Source: Hymenobacter metallicola
Lineage (GTDB): Bacteria; Bacteroidota; Bacteroidia; Cytophagales; Hymenobacteraceae
Assembly (NCBI RefSeq): GCF_004745645.1
Contig: NZ_SRMB01000001.1
Coordinates: 2,356,001-2,420,000 of the forward strand
DNA length: 64,000 bases
Reading direction: 5' to 3'
Shown here: positions 1 to 9,916 of the stretch, in pieces
Layout of the letters: each line of letters opens with the position of its first letter
Position numbering within the stretch: the stretch's first letter is position 1
Made by a program: the position numbers and the translations under genes
Notes under the pieces: generated by a model
The model's database searches: none
Told to the model about the DNA's origin: nothing
The model's input: only the letters and a program-made list of their open reading frames with translations

Positions 1-722
1 CTGAGGCTGATTTCCAGGCGGTAGATACCGTCTTTGCTGACGGGAGCCGTGAAGGTCAGGCGCTGCGGCGTGGTGGTCACGCTGGCCACAAGGCCCTTGG
101 TGGCTTTGGGGGCAAACACAAGGCAGGTGACAGCGGACGTGTCGGCGTTGGCCATGTCCACAATGACGGTCATGGTGCCGGCCGTGGGGCTGTCTACGAG
201 GTAGTACACCCCGGGCGCGGGCGCCGGCAGGCCGGGGGCCAGCAGCGAAAGGGGGCTGGTGGCGGGCTGGGTAGCAAACGCGGTAGCCGGCGCGGGCGTC
301 GCCAGCGTGGCCCGCACGAGGTGCAAGTTCTGCTCAGCGGCGGCGTTGCGGGTTTTGTAAAGCCGGACCCACGCCACCCGGTAGGCCGTGTCGGTACCCC
401 GCTCATAGGGGCGTAACGAGTGGCGTAGGTATAAATCAGCAAAGGCCCGCTGGTGCTGGGCCGTTTCGATATGCAGGAAAGGCTCGGACTCGTCCAGTAC
501 GGTGGTCAGGTCGGCCGCTACTTTGGCCAGCACGAGTTGGTACACACCGTCGCCGGGAAAGACCACCGAGGCAGACAAGGCCCCGGGAATACCCACAAAC
601 TGCCGCACGCCCCGCGTAAGCAGGATGAGTTGACGCAGTTCACCCGCAGCAGCAATGCCGTCACGGTCTGTAACGGTCAGCTGGCGGGTGCTGGTGGTAT
701 AGGTGCGAGTCGTTTGCAGCAT
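1..722 (-). CDS. phage tail-region protein, 3' end outside window
   Basis: An open frame starts at ATG 722-720 and continues to the window edge without a stop, giving about 240 residues. The start abuts the stop of the upstream gene (TAA then ATG), so the two are probably translationally coupled. The N-terminus begins MLQTTRTYTTSTRQLTV and the sequence is rich in Thr, Ala, Pro and Val with short predicted strands. I recognise no family. Its place at the end of the late block, after the long ejection-type proteins, suggests a tail or receptor-binding component; this is an inference from position. Confidence 0.6.
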   Translation of the reverse strand, partial: MLQTTRTYTTSTRQLTVTDRDGIAAAGELRQLILLTRGVRQFVGIPGALSASVVFPGDGVYQLVLAKVAADLTTVLDESEPFLHIETAQHQRAFADLYLRHSLRPYERGTDTAYRVAWVRLYKTRNAAAEQNLHLVRATLATPAPATAFATQPATSPLSLLAPGLPAPAPGVYYLVDSPTAGTMTVIVDMANADTSAVTCLVFAPKATKGLVASVTTTPQRLTFTAPVSKDGIYRLEISL

Positions 723-944
723 TTAGTATTGTTGGCCGAGGGGCAACAGTTTGCGCCGGCTTCGCTCGGCTTCGATTTCTTTTTTCCGCTCAGATGCGAA
801 CCTCTTAGCAATAGGGCCATAGTGGCCTTCTGCTATTTCATTGCACTCCAGAATGGCCATATCCAGATACCGAAGGGCATAGACATGAAGCTTGCCCATA
901 TTGTAGGCAAGCGTCTTGGTGAAATGGAGTGCCGTCTTTAGCAT
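723..944 (-). CDS. small phage protein, 73 aa
   Basis: Short basic, mainly helical protein whose C-terminal half is highly charged (runs of K, R and E around residues 50-65). No family recognised. It is the first gene after the paired-palindrome promoter at 991-1055 and its stop touches the next start, so it heads a two-gene or longer tail operon. Confidence 0.6.
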   Translation of the reverse strand: MLKTALHFTKTLAYNMGKLHVYALRYLDMAILECNEIAEGHYGPIAKRFASERKKEIEAERSRRKLLPLGQQY

Positions 945-990
945 GACAAGGGAGACAAAAAAGTACAGGGAAGTAGAGAGCTTAGTGGGT

Positions 991-1055
991 CAAATATACA
1001 AATTCTATCCCGGAATCCGAGATAGAATTTGCACGTTTCGTCTTGACTTTCAAGA
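991..1055 (-). promoter_or_regulatory. phage promoter P1 with two palindromic operators
   Basis: Read on the minus strand there is a perfect -7 box TATATTTG (998-991), preceded at 19 bases by TCG in place of TTG. A palindrome with arms AATTCTATC and GATAGAATT (1001-1029, centre 1015) covers the -33 region. A second copy (TCTTGA, ctt, TCAAGA; centre 1048) lies 33 bases further upstream. The predicted start near 986 gives a leader of about 42 bases to the 73-aa gene. Confidence 0.75.
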
Positions 1056-1067
1056 TAGCCGGAGCGG

Positions 1068-4000
1068 CTACAGCATTTCCCGGAATACAATCCGGTCCGG
1101 GTCTTTCATCTTGGCGCCGACCACGGCGTACTTGGCCCGCTTGGTGGCGGCCTTGCTGATAGCGGCCATCCGTTTGGCGGCTTGGTCGTGGTTCAGCGAG
1201 CGGAAGTTCTCAATATCCTGTAACAGAATCTGCTTCAGCACTTTGCCGCGCAGTTCCAGGAACCTGTAGAACGTTTCATCACTCATGGGCCCCTCCTTCC
1301 ACTGGCCGGCCACCCCGGCAGAAGCGGGTAGCTGCCCTTCGGCCTGCTGGAAGGTGAAGGCCACCGTTGTGCGCTGGTTGGGCACGGGAATGCCCACCCC
1401 TTTTTCCGTCAACACGTCCCAGATGCGTTGCGTGGCCGCGTCGCGGTGCGTGGGCCGGCCGCTCGTCAAGCGGTCTGATTGCACTTTCATGGGCTCGCCC
1501 AGCGCGTCGAGGGCCGGGCGCATGCCCGAGCGGAACACGGGCAGGTCTTGCTGCACCACTTCCCAGGCCCGCTTGGCTTCTACTTTGTCCGTGTCGGTGA
1601 AGTCCTGCAGGTCGCGGCTGAACTGGCGTAGCAGGCCCGAGGCGGGAACGTAGCCCGTGACCGAGTAGCCCAGGGTGCGCTCCAGGTAGGTCTGCATCTT
1701 TTTCAGGCCGCTGGTTTCTCCGCCGTAGCCGCCCGAGCTGGTCAGCGCGTCCAGGGCTTCGGAAATGTTCTTGGTGGCCGTCGTTTCCACCACCATGCCC
1801 ATTGTGCGGAAAACCAGCAGGCTGGCCCCGCTCACGTAGGAGTCGTCGGTTTCGGGGTTGGCCTTCTCGTACAGCTCGCGGTCTTTCATGGCACCGACCA
1901 CGCCGAGCACGAAGAACAGCGGGCTTTCCTTGTAGCTGACCCACTTGCTGCCGAGCTTGACCGCGTAGGGCCGCCAGCCGTTTTGCAGCAGCTGGTTGCG
2001 CTGGGCCGAGTCGCGCGGGCCGGGGCCGCTGATTTCCAGGTTATCGTCGTCGTCCTCGCGGTGCGTGGCGGCGTAGAGGCCCGCCAATAAGGCGGTGCCC
2101 ATCGTGGCCTTGGCCAGTACTTTGGCCCGCTCCTCGGCCGTGTAGGGCCGGTATTGGGAACCCTGACGCTCGAAGCCGATACCACCCTTGGCTGCCCGCA
2201 CGAAGCCGTGCAGGGTGTAGTCGAGGTAGGCATTGGCCACGTTGGTAATGACGCGGGAGAAAGGCACCACCCACTTGCCCAGCGGACCAACCCGCTCTAC
2301 TACGTTGCTTACGCCGGTAAAGACCACGCCCAGCGTGCCTTCCATTTCGCCGTTGAACACGGCCCGCGTGGCGTACTGGCGGGTATCTTCCTGCATCGGC
2401 ATGGGGCGGCTCTGCTCCATTAGTTCCCACACGCGCAATACCGCGTCTCGCCCCGTGCGGCCTTCGGCCGTGGCCGTAGCCACCGCGTCGGCGTGGCGCT
2501 GGGCTGAGTTGCCCAGCTTTTCGTGCACGGCCTCCCAGGTGGCGCGGGAAGGGTCTTGGCGGCCTTCCTTGGTGGCTTCTACGGCCGCCAGCTCCCAGGC
2601 CCGCATTTCGCGCAGGCCCGACTGGTAGAACACGTCCGAGGCTTTCAGCAGGCGGGGCACAAACTTGAGCACCCCGGCCAAGCGGTTGCCGCCCAGGGCC
2701 GCCACTTCCAGCGTGTTCGGCACGTCGTACTTGCCCAGCTGGCCCGAAGGTTCGTAGCCGGTCTGCAGTACTTCGGTAGCCAGCCGGGCGCCGGCCTTCA
2801 AGCCGGCTGCCAGCCCGCGCACCGGGGCCGTGACCTTGCCGCCCTGGCGGAGTACGTTACCGGTGGACAACAGGGCCTCCATGAAGGTCTGGTGGGTGTT
2901 GGCCGTGAAGTTGACCAGGTGCGTAGCGTAGGAGCTGAGCACGTTGGCGTACCACATGGCCTGTGAGAGGTCCAGGAAGCTCACGCCCTTAATGCCCTGC
3001 AGAAACAGGTTCAGCTCGCGCACGGCCTTCTCCTTGTCCCGGCCGACGGGCGCCTTCTCTACGGCCGCGCCCAGCGTGCGCAGGCGGGCCACGTCCTGCA
3101 CCGTCAAGTCGGGTAGGTCAGTGGCTTCCGCAATCAGGCCAATGACGCGACTGTCGGACAGGGGCGAAAGATTGAGCAGTTCCAGGGTTTTGTCCAGGGC
3201 GGTCTTGCCCTTTTTGCCCAGGCCCACCCGCACCCGTAGCGAGTACATGCGGTTGAGGATGCTTTCGCGCTTGGCGGTGAGCTGGCGCTGAAACTCCCTC
3301 TCCAGGGTGGCGGCGTACTCGCGGGCGGTGGCCGGGTCCAGGCCCGCGTCGGCCACGAGCTTTTGCACCAGCGTGCGGCCTGTATCTTCCTGCTCGCTGA
3401 CGTGTAGGCGCACGATGGCATCGAGCTTCAGGCTCATTTCCCGAAGGCCCTCCCCCACTACGGCTGCCGCCTGCTTGTTGCTGTTAGGCTGACCGATTAT
3501 CTGGTCTGCATAGCCGCGCAGCAGTTCCAGTAAGTCCGATTTCTGGTCGTCCGTCAGGGCCAGCTTCTGGATCTGGGCTTCTACTTCCTGCTTGCTGCGC
3601 TCCCACACATCGGCGTATTCAGCCTTGTTACGCAAGGCAGCTACCAGCGCATCCCGGTTGCTGATTTTCTTCTTGCCGGGGGCGGGTGGCAACGATTCGC
3701 GGACTTTGCCCATCAAGGTGGACAGAAGTTGTTTCACCGGGTCGAACTGGCCCGGGGCGGTGGGGGTGACTTCCGCCAGGATACGGGCGGCCAGCAGACG
3801 GGCCTGCTCCTGCGCTATCTGGTCGTCAATGTCCTGGGCAGAGTTCAAGCCCGTGGCATCGCCGCCGTCGGCCAGATACTGCTGCGTGGCTTGCTCGTAG
3901 GCGTCGCGCAGGTAGGGCTTGGCCTTGGCGCCGAAGTCGCGCACGAGTTTGGCGGCCACGTCAGCAAACTTGCGGGTGCCGGCTTCCAAGTGAAAAACGG

Positions 4001-7000
4001 CACCGACAATCAGCTGAGGCGGAATAGGTGTGGAGAAGGCCATTTTCTTGAATGCCTTCTTCAGCTCCTCGTATTTCTCGCGGGTGACCAGCTTGTTCTT
4101 CGAGCCGTAGGAAGCGGGCTCGGGCTGCGCGGCGGCTGGCGCCACCTTGGCCTTGGCCGCCTCTACGGCTTTGCTTTTCAGCGTAGCCTCCAGCACCTCG
4201 CCCTGCACCTGGCGGGCTTGTTTGGCCACGGCGCGGCCCTTGGTGCGGGTCTTTTCCTTGACCTCCTTCTGCTGGCGGGCTACTTCCTTGCGGGCCTGGT
4301 ACACGGCCTGGCGTGGAGAGTAGCGGGCAATGGCGCGGTTGGCGCTGATAGCGCGGCCATACTCAGTGTTGGCCAGGGCCTTCTCCGTGTCGATAGTCAG
4401 CGCCTGCTGCATGTATTGGGCGGCCAACTCGTCGTTGCCGGCTAGGTCAGCCTCGATGCCCAGGCGGTCCAGTTCGTCGGCCACCTTGTCGCGCACGAGC
4501 AGGCGCACATCGTCGGGCAGCTGCTGGTCCACGTCCAGGGCAATATCGTAGGCTTGGGCAATGGTTTTGCCCAGAATGGCCGCGTCCGCCTGGGCCTCCG
4601 ATTCACTCAGGGGCTTGGGCGTGTAGTTGAGCACTTCCGATTCCAGGCGGGCTTTGCGCACCTCGGAAAGGGACGGGTTTCCCAGCTGGTTGACAACGGT
4701 AGCCCGCTCACCGGGCTTGGCCTGGGTGCGGCTCGTCGGCGCAGAAGCGGCCGGGGCCTGCTTGGGGCGAAACACACCCTCCTGCTTCAGCACTTGCCGC
4801 ACCAGCGGGCGCAGCTGCTCGTCGGTGGCGTCGTCCTCGGTCAGGCCAGCGGCCCGGAGCTTGGCAATGGTCAGCTTGGTATTGACCACGCCCAGCTTGA
4901 TAAGGGCGCGGACCATCTTCTGAATGGCAGCGGATTCCTCGGCCGAGAAGGACGGAATACCCAGCAGCGAGGATTGGGCCACGCGGGAGCCTTTCTTGCG
5001 GGCAGCCTTGAACTCGGCCAGCGCGTCGGAAAGCTCGGCTTTGGCCGCTACGTTCTGCTCGCGCAGGCTGGGCGTTACTTTTTGGGCTGGCCCTGCGCTT
5101 CCCGTGCCAGGGCTTGCAGGGCGCGGAACGCTGCCCGTTTCTGTTCCGGTGTTTTCTCCTGAAACGCTTCCTGCTTCTGCTCTTTGGTCAGAATTACTGC
5201 TTTGCTGAATTGGTCTGTTTGCTCGCTCATCGACAAGGGCTTTTAGTTTGGTGGCGGTAGTTTCATCTACGCCGAATACGAAAGAATAGCCAGCCGCATC
5301 TGTGTAGGTGTCGGCCATACGCTGGTAATCTACGATTCCGTCGTTGGAAACGAAATCATTAATGGCCTGCTGCACGTTGGCGTCCTCGGCAATCAAGGCG
5401 TCAATGTCGGCGTCGCTGAGCGGCACTTCCTCGCGGCTGCGAATGGAAGCCGTGTCCGGGTTGCCCAAAAAGTCCTCGGCCGATACCCGCTCCTTCTTGG
5501 TCGCTAGGCCGGTGCCGGTGCTGACCTCGGCATAGCCGGTTTCGACTATCTCCTGAATCTTATTCAGTAGCGCGTCGGCCCGCAGGGTGTTGCGGCCTTC
5601 CTGAATGTCCTTGGCGGCGGCGGCAGCGTCGCGGGGGTTCAGGCGTTTGCCGTTGACCTCAATGCCCAGGGCCACGAAGTCCCCTCCCCCACGGCCTGCC
5701 AGCGTCAGGGCCGCGTCGCGCACGGCGGGCGCACGGTCACGGGCCGGTACATGGCCCTCAACGGGGCTGGTGCCGGTAACCGTGTTGGTACGGGTCACGC
5801 GCTTGCCACCACGGGTGATTTTCACCGACAAGTCATTGCCCACCTCAAAGTCGAGGCCAGCGGCTTTCGCCAGCTTAGCAAGTTCAGCGCGGGCAGCTTG
5901 GCCTTTCGCCCCCTTCTTCTCACGGGTAGAAAGCTCCTTGTAGCCCGCTAGGTCGTCCAGCACACCGTTGACGCGCTCCTGCTCGGGCGTGAGGGCGGCG
6001 GCTACAGGCTGGGCCGAGGCTTCTTGCGGGGTGGCGGGTTCTTCGGTTGGGATGGTCTGCTCATCGGCTACAGGGGCAACCGGTGAGGGGCCAGCAGGAA
6101 CTTCGGCCTGGGTGACAGCGCCTGCGTCAGCATTGCTTTCGGGCACATCGCCAGTGCCAGCCGCTGCCTGCTGGCTATCGTATAGCCCCTCCAAGTCGGC
6201 ACTAGCAGCTTCGGGTGTAGCTGAGTTAGGGCCTCCTGTACTTTGCACTGCTGGAAGAACAGTCTCTCCGCTTGCTGTTGATTGAGCATCTATTTGGCTA
6301 GTTGGTTGTTCTGCAATATACTCCACCGGCACGGCGGTATCCACGGGTTGGCCGGAATTATCTTCGCCTACTACACGAGCCATCTTGCCATCGGGCGAGA
6401 GGGCTACTACCTGGGCGTTGGGGGCCAATACCTGCCCATCCGGGCGTACAATCTGCACGGGGGCTGGGTAGGCTTGCTGGGCAGCGGCTTGTTCTTCGGG
6501 CGTCACGTCCTGCGGCACCTCGAACTGCGGAGCGGTGGCCTGCGCATCCTGCACGGGCGCGTTCTGTGGGCCACCCGCGAAGCTACCAGCCGCGCCGCCG
6601 AGCAACGCCCCGGCAACGGCCTGTTCCAGTGGGTTTTTGACCAGCGCATCCATTGCGGAAATGCCGTAGCCCTTCTCCCCTTCCGGACGCAGGGCGTCGG
6701 CTAGGAGCTGAGCGCCGCCCTCGGCTTCGCCTTGCAGAAACTCGGTAGCGCCTTCGCCCACGGCCCCGGTAGCGGCCCGTCCGGCAAACTTAGTCACGAC
6801 GGCGGGCATAACTTTGCCCACGGCCTGGGCGAGTGCTGATTGCGAGATCTTGCCTTTGCCGTAGCGCAGCGCCTCTTGCAGCAGCTTGCTTTGGAGCACC
6901 TGCGTCGCGGCTTTATTCTTGGTAATGAAGCCCAGGCCCACTTCTTCCAACATGCCGACCACCGGGGCCAGCAACACGGCTGTCGTCGCCGCTTCGCCCT

Positions 7001-7982
7001 CGGAGATACCGGCCTGCCGGGCGGCATCCTTGGTCGAGGATGCGCTTAGGCCCATACCCACGGCCGAGGCCGCACCGGGGCCACCGAGGGCACCGGTCAC
7101 GCCCACCTGCACCAGACTGCCCGCGCCGCCACCGAGTAGCGCCGCCCAGGCTTGTCCGTTGCCGGGGTTGTCGAGAATGCTTTGCTTGGCAGCGGCCGAG
7201 GTGGGCTTGGTGGCTGCGTCCGCCAGTTGGCGGTACTGCTCCCCGAACGCATCGGTGGCCTTGCCGCCCGTCACGTAGCGCGAGCCGAGCGGGTCGGTCA
7301 CGTCGCCCGTAGGCAACTGCATCCCCTGCCACAAGTCACCGGCCAGGTCTACCAGGTTGCCTACTACACGCCGAGCACCGGGCGTACCGGCTGCGTTAAA
7401 GAGAGTCTTGCCCAGCGTGTCGAGAAAACCATCTTCTTCGGCCGTGGCTTGGTCACGGGCGCGTAGTTCCTCGATAGAGGGCGCAGGCAGGCCCGCATTG
7501 ATTTCCTCGTCGCCGGGCACGGCTTGGATGGCGTTGCGGCCCGTGGGCATGTCCGTGTCGCCGTTGTAGCCACTCAGCGTAATGGGGAGCGGCTGTTTAA
7601 TTTGCTCGTCGGCGCTGGTGGGTTGTGTGGGCACCTCGGCCGGTACATCTCCTACCCCAACGGCGCCGGGGGCAACCTCCTGGTTTTCATTTTCGAGCCC
7701 CGGAAAGGGTTCATTCGAATAAGTAGGCGCAGAATCGTTGCCAGAAAGTCCTTTTTTTTTTAGGCCGAGGTCGGTAGCAAAGTCGTCAAAACTAATCGTA
7801 AACTCCTTGCGCCTTTCAGTAAGTGAAGTGTGCAGTTGACGTAGATTATCCTCGTCCTGCATGTCCTGCTCGAACGTGGGATAATCAAGGGTGAATTCCT
7901 TTTCCTGCTTGCGCAAGTTACTCCACAGGCGCTTGAGAGCGGGCTCCTCGGTAGCCGGAACTTGTTGGTTTTCGTCAATCAT
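1068..7982 (-). CDS. giant polyvalent/virion ejection-type protein, 2304 aa
   Basis: The longest gene of the window. The N-terminal ~130 residues are charged and the next ~130 Pro-rich. Residues ~270-490 hold two Gly/Ala-rich hydrophobic stretches and the segment GEGATEFLQGEAEGG, a signature I associate with large phage polyvalent proteins. The middle is long, helical and charged. The C-terminal third has a segment around ANVLSSYATHLVNFTANTH and another around PFSRVITNVANAYLDYTL, also typical of the C-terminal module of such proteins. These proteins are usually packaged in the virion and injected with DNA; the hydrophobic stretches could act on membranes. It lies 6 bases after the 619-aa gene and is probably co-expressed from promoter P2. 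No peptidase, transglycosylase or polymerase motif was recognised. Function is inferred from size, position and these signatures. Confidence 0.65.
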   Translation of the reverse strand: MIDENQQVPATEEPALKRLWSNLRKQEKEFTLDYPTFEQDMQDEDNLRQLHTSLTERRKEFTISFDDFATDLGLKKKGLSGNDSAPTYSNEPFPGLENENQEVAPGAVGVGDVPAEVPTQPTSADEQIKQPLPITLSGYNGDTDMPTGRNAIQAVPGDEEINAGLPAPSIEELRARDQATAEEDGFLDTLGKTLFNAAGTPGARRVVGNLVDLAGDLWQGMQLPTGDVTDPLGSRYVTGGKATDAFGEQYRQLADAATKPTSAAAKQSILDNPGNGQAWAALLGGGAGSLVQVGVTGALGGPGAASAVGMGLSASSTKDAARQAGISEGEAATTAVLLAPVVGMLEEVGLGFITKNKAATQVLQSKLLQEALRYGKGKISQSALAQAVGKVMPAVVTKFAGRAATGAVGEGATEFLQGEAEGGAQLLADALRPEGEKGYGISAMDALVKNPLEQAVAGALLGGAAGSFAGGPQNAPVQDAQATAPQFEVPQDVTPEEQAAAQQAYPAPVQIVRPDGQVLAPNAQVVALSPDGKMARVVGEDNSGQPVDTAVPVEYIAEQPTSQIDAQSTASGETVLPAVQSTGGPNSATPEAASADLEGLYDSQQAAAGTGDVPESNADAGAVTQAEVPAGPSPVAPVADEQTIPTEEPATPQEASAQPVAAALTPEQERVNGVLDDLAGYKELSTREKKGAKGQAARAELAKLAKAAGLDFEVGNDLSVKITRGGKRVTRTNTVTGTSPVEGHVPARDRAPAVRDAALTLAGRGGGDFVALGIEVNGKRLNPRDAAAAAKDIQEGRNTLRADALLNKIQEIVETGYAEVSTGTGLATKKERVSAEDFLGNPDTASIRSREEVPLSDADIDALIAEDANVQQAINDFVSNDGIVDYQRMADTYTDAAGYSFVFGVDETTATKLKALVDERANRPIQQSSNSDQRAEAGSVSGENTGTETGSVPRPASPGTGSAGPAQKVTPSLREQNVAAKAELSDALAEFKAARKKGSRVAQSSLLGIPSFSAEESAAIQKMVRALIKLGVVNTKLTIAKLRAAGLTEDDATDEQLRPLVRQVLKQEGVFRPKQAPAASAPTSRTQAKPGERATVVNQLGNPSLSEVRKARLESEVLNYTPKPLSESEAQADAAILGKTIAQAYDIALDVDQQLPDDVRLLVRDKVADELDRLGIEADLAGNDELAAQYMQQALTIDTEKALANTEYGRAISANRAIARYSPRQAVYQARKEVARQQKEVKEKTRTKGRAVAKQARQVQGEVLEATLKSKAVEAAKAKVAPAAAQPEPASYGSKNKLVTREKYEELKKAFKKMAFSTPIPPQLIVGAVFHLEAGTRKFADVAAKLVRDFGAKAKPYLRDAYEQATQQYLADGGDATGLNSAQDIDDQIAQEQARLLAARILAEVTPTAPGQFDPVKQLLSTLMGKVRESLPPAPGKKKISNRDALVAALRNKAEYADVWERSKQEVEAQIQKLALTDDQKSDLLELLRGYADQIIGQPNSNKQAAAVVGEGLREMSLKLDAIVRLHVSEQEDTGRTLVQKLVADAGLDPATAREYAATLEREFQRQLTAKRESILNRMYSLRVRVGLGKKGKTALDKTLELLNLSPLSDSRVIGLIAEATDLPDLTVQDVARLRTLGAAVEKAPVGRDKEKAVRELNLFLQGIKGVSFLDLSQAMWYANVLSSYATHLVNFTANTHQTFMEALLSTGNVLRQGGKVTAPVRGLAAGLKAGARLATEVLQTGYEPSGQLGKYDVPNTLEVAALGGNRLAGVLKFVPRLLKASDVFYQSGLREMRAWELAAVEATKEGRQDPSRATWEAVHEKLGNSAQRHADAVATATAEGRTGRDAVLRVWELMEQSRPMPMQEDTRQYATRAVFNGEMEGTLGVVFTGVSNVVERVGPLGKWVVPFSRVITNVANAYLDYTLHGFVRAAKGGIGFERQGSQYRPYTAEERAKVLAKATMGTALLAGLYAATHREDDDDNLEISGPGPRDSAQRNQLLQNGWRPYAVKLGSKWVSYKESPLFFVLGVVGAMKDRELYEKANPETDDSYVSGASLLVFRTMGMVVETTATKNISEALDALTSSGGYGGETSGLKKMQTYLERTLGYSVTGYVPASGLLRQFSRDLQDFTDTDKVEAKRAWEVVQQDLPVFRSGMRPALDALGEPMKVQSDRLTSGRPTHRDAATQRIWDVLTEKGVGIPVPNQRTTVAFTFQQAEGQLPASAGVAGQWKEGPMSDETFYRFLELRGKVLKQILLQDIENFRSLNHDQAAKRMAAISKAATKRAKYAVVGAKMKDPDRIVFREML

Positions 7983-7988
7983 AGAGGA

Positions 7989-9848
7989 TTAGTAGAGCCC
8001 GCCGTTACCAGTGCGGGTTGGTTTGTTGGTAGTAGAATTCGCCTTGCCTGGTTTGGCGCCGTAGAGTCCGCCGCTGGTTGGTTGCTGGCGGGCGCGAGTA
8101 TTTAGGCGCTCTATTTCGGCTCGCATCTGGGCCTCTTGCTGTCGATAAACCGGAGTGGCACTGTCGAGCTTCCGCTTTGTATCACCAGTGTATTCAAGAT
8201 AATACACCCCGTTTTGTCGGCCATAGATCTTTCGCGCTCTATCACGCAGCTCTGCATCTGATGGCTTTGCCCGCGCCTTGTTACCGCCGACTGCCGCCTG
8301 TAATCCCTTCATGGACGCATCCATTGCGGTGGCCGGCTGCTCGTAACTCTGCTTCAGCGACTGAAACACCTCTTCCTCGGAGCCAAGGTTGTTCTCCTTG
8401 ATGGGCGTGGACTCAATTGCGTACGTCAGCCGGTAGCCCGCCTCTTTGGCCACTGGCTTGCGGAGAGCGTCAATTACCCACTGTTCGGTAGCCTCCTTTG
8501 ACTCTGCCACCCGGGGGTCGGTTGGCCGGAAAATGCGCCCGCGTTTGTCCATCAAAACCATTCTGGCTTGACCTGGATAGAGGTCTTGTGGTTCAGAGTT
8601 ATTTTCGATCAACTCTAGGTTCTTGCCCGGCACCTGAATATTAAAGTTGCGCAGAACAATGCCCTTGATTGGCACAGGTTTGCGCGTGCCATCGGACGAC
8701 TGAATATAAGGGGCCGGGAACACTATGGGCGAGGGCAACGCCGAGGGGCCGGTGCTGTCTGTTTGCACGCCAGCCACGCCAAAGCCGGCTGTGCCGTCGG
8801 TGCCCGGCCCTTTGTCACTCCCTGCCCGGCCAACACGCGGCTGCGGTTTTGCACGGTAGGTCTCAACGTTGCTGGTACGCTGATAGGCGTGTGGCAGCAG
8901 CAACTCATTCAGGAAGTCCTTGCGGGTTTTGGGGGCAATTGTTTCCTGGCCGACCAACTGCCGCTCTTCGGGCGTGAGCTGCTCATAATTCTGCATTTTG
9001 GCTTCTATTGCCTGCAGGACAGCTTGATGCTCCCGCTGCTTAAGGTCAATCTGACCGCGCATAAAGGGATCCTTTTCTGCGGCCATTAGCACTTCCGGCA
9101 ATTCAGTGCGAGGAATTGGCTTGTTGGTGTTTGAGTCTAGTTTAATTTGGCCGTTTTCTACCAGAAACCAGTTAGACACTGCCTTTTGGGTTTTGCCATA
9201 TCCGCCAGGACGGGCGGCCGACGAAACTAGTGACTGGTCGTCACTAAGTGTTTTGTCCAGCCATTGATTCACAACCTCCGTCGTATCATGGTTGCGGGGG
9301 TCGTTCAACACCTCCTGCACAGATTCGGGGCTAAAGGTGCCAATCGGCAAGGTATTACCTTGGGAATCCTTAATTTTATTCAATAACCCCTCGTCTATCC
9401 TTTGACCTATATATCGCTTATCCTTACTCGTTAGCTGGACCACCTCCTTGAATCGCTCGCCCAGATTTTCAGTCCACCTCGCTTGGTTATTGTAGTCATC
9501 GGCCAGCTTCTGGCCTTGCAAGTATCGCTCATCCCGAGAAAGCCCCGGCGTCTGATAAATAGAACCCAATTTGTCAAAGAATTGGGTTCTGCCCTGAGTG
9601 AGTTGTTTGTGGTATGGCAGAAAGCCCCTGTCCGTCAAGCCCGACCGCACTTTTTGGAGGTCCTGCAACTCTTGGTCGCGTGCCTTGAGCTTTTGCGCCT
9701 CGGCCAACTGACGCTGACGCTGGGCTTGCGCGTCCAAGCGCATAATTGTATTTAACGGGGCTGAACCGCCCTGCAAGATAACCGCCTCACCAGTCCCGGC
9801 CACGCCCAGCGGCACTGGATTTAGTGAAGGAATTGAAATTGTCGCCAT
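7989..9848 (-). CDS. probable internal virion/ejection protein, 619 aa
   Basis: Mostly helical and charged: residues ~40-80 are Q/K/R/L-rich (coiled-coil like), a Gly/Pro-rich linker lies near 340-375, and the tail is low-complexity (TSGGLYGAKPGK, ending GGLY). The ATG at 9848 is only a few bases from the predicted start of promoter P2, so the mRNA would be nearly leaderless. It sits directly upstream of the 2304-aa protein, as internal virion proteins often do in podovirus late operons. No family recognised with certainty. Confidence 0.55.
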   Translation of the reverse strand: MATISIPSLNPVPLGVAGTGEAVILQGGSAPLNTIMRLDAQAQRQRQLAEAQKLKARDQELQDLQKVRSGLTDRGFLPYHKQLTQGRTQFFDKLGSIYQTPGLSRDERYLQGQKLADDYNNQARWTENLGERFKEVVQLTSKDKRYIGQRIDEGLLNKIKDSQGNTLPIGTFSPESVQEVLNDPRNHDTTEVVNQWLDKTLSDDQSLVSSAARPGGYGKTQKAVSNWFLVENGQIKLDSNTNKPIPRTELPEVLMAAEKDPFMRGQIDLKQREHQAVLQAIEAKMQNYEQLTPEERQLVGQETIAPKTRKDFLNELLLPHAYQRTSNVETYRAKPQPRVGRAGSDKGPGTDGTAGFGVAGVQTDSTGPSALPSPIVFPAPYIQSSDGTRKPVPIKGIVLRNFNIQVPGKNLELIENNSEPQDLYPGQARMVLMDKRGRIFRPTDPRVAESKEATEQWVIDALRKPVAKEAGYRLTYAIESTPIKENNLGSEEEVFQSLKQSYEQPATAMDASMKGLQAAVGGNKARAKPSDAELRDRARKIYGRQNGVYYLEYTGDTKRKLDSATPVYRQQEAQMRAEIERLNTRARQQPTSGGLYGAKPGKANSTTNKPTRTGNGGLY

Positions 9849-9854
9849 AGAGGC

Positions 9855-9905
9855 GAAAGATACGAAATTCTATCTTGAAAACCGGGATATAACTTCGTAT
9901 CTTTC
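9855..9905. promoter_or_regulatory. phage promoter P2, symmetrical divergent promoter around one palindrome
   Basis: One operator copy (centre 9880) is flanked by a perfect 12-base inverted repeat, GAAAGATACGAA (9855-9866) and TTCGTATCTTTC (9894-9905). Each arm carries a -7 box TATCTTTC facing outward. Plus strand: TTG 9875-9877, 20 bases, TATCTTTC 9898-9905. Minus strand: CCG, 20 bases, TATCTTTC 9862-9855. The minus promoter serves the 619-aa gene. The plus promoter would transcribe antisense into the secreted-protein gene at 9917-10384. Confidence 0.7.
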
Positions 9906-9916
9906 CCTTGTCGGCC

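Noticed and set aside
453..941. Plus-strand frame of 162 codons over the tail genes.
   Set aside because: It overlaps two minus-strand genes that are joined by an abutting stop and start and follow a promoter.
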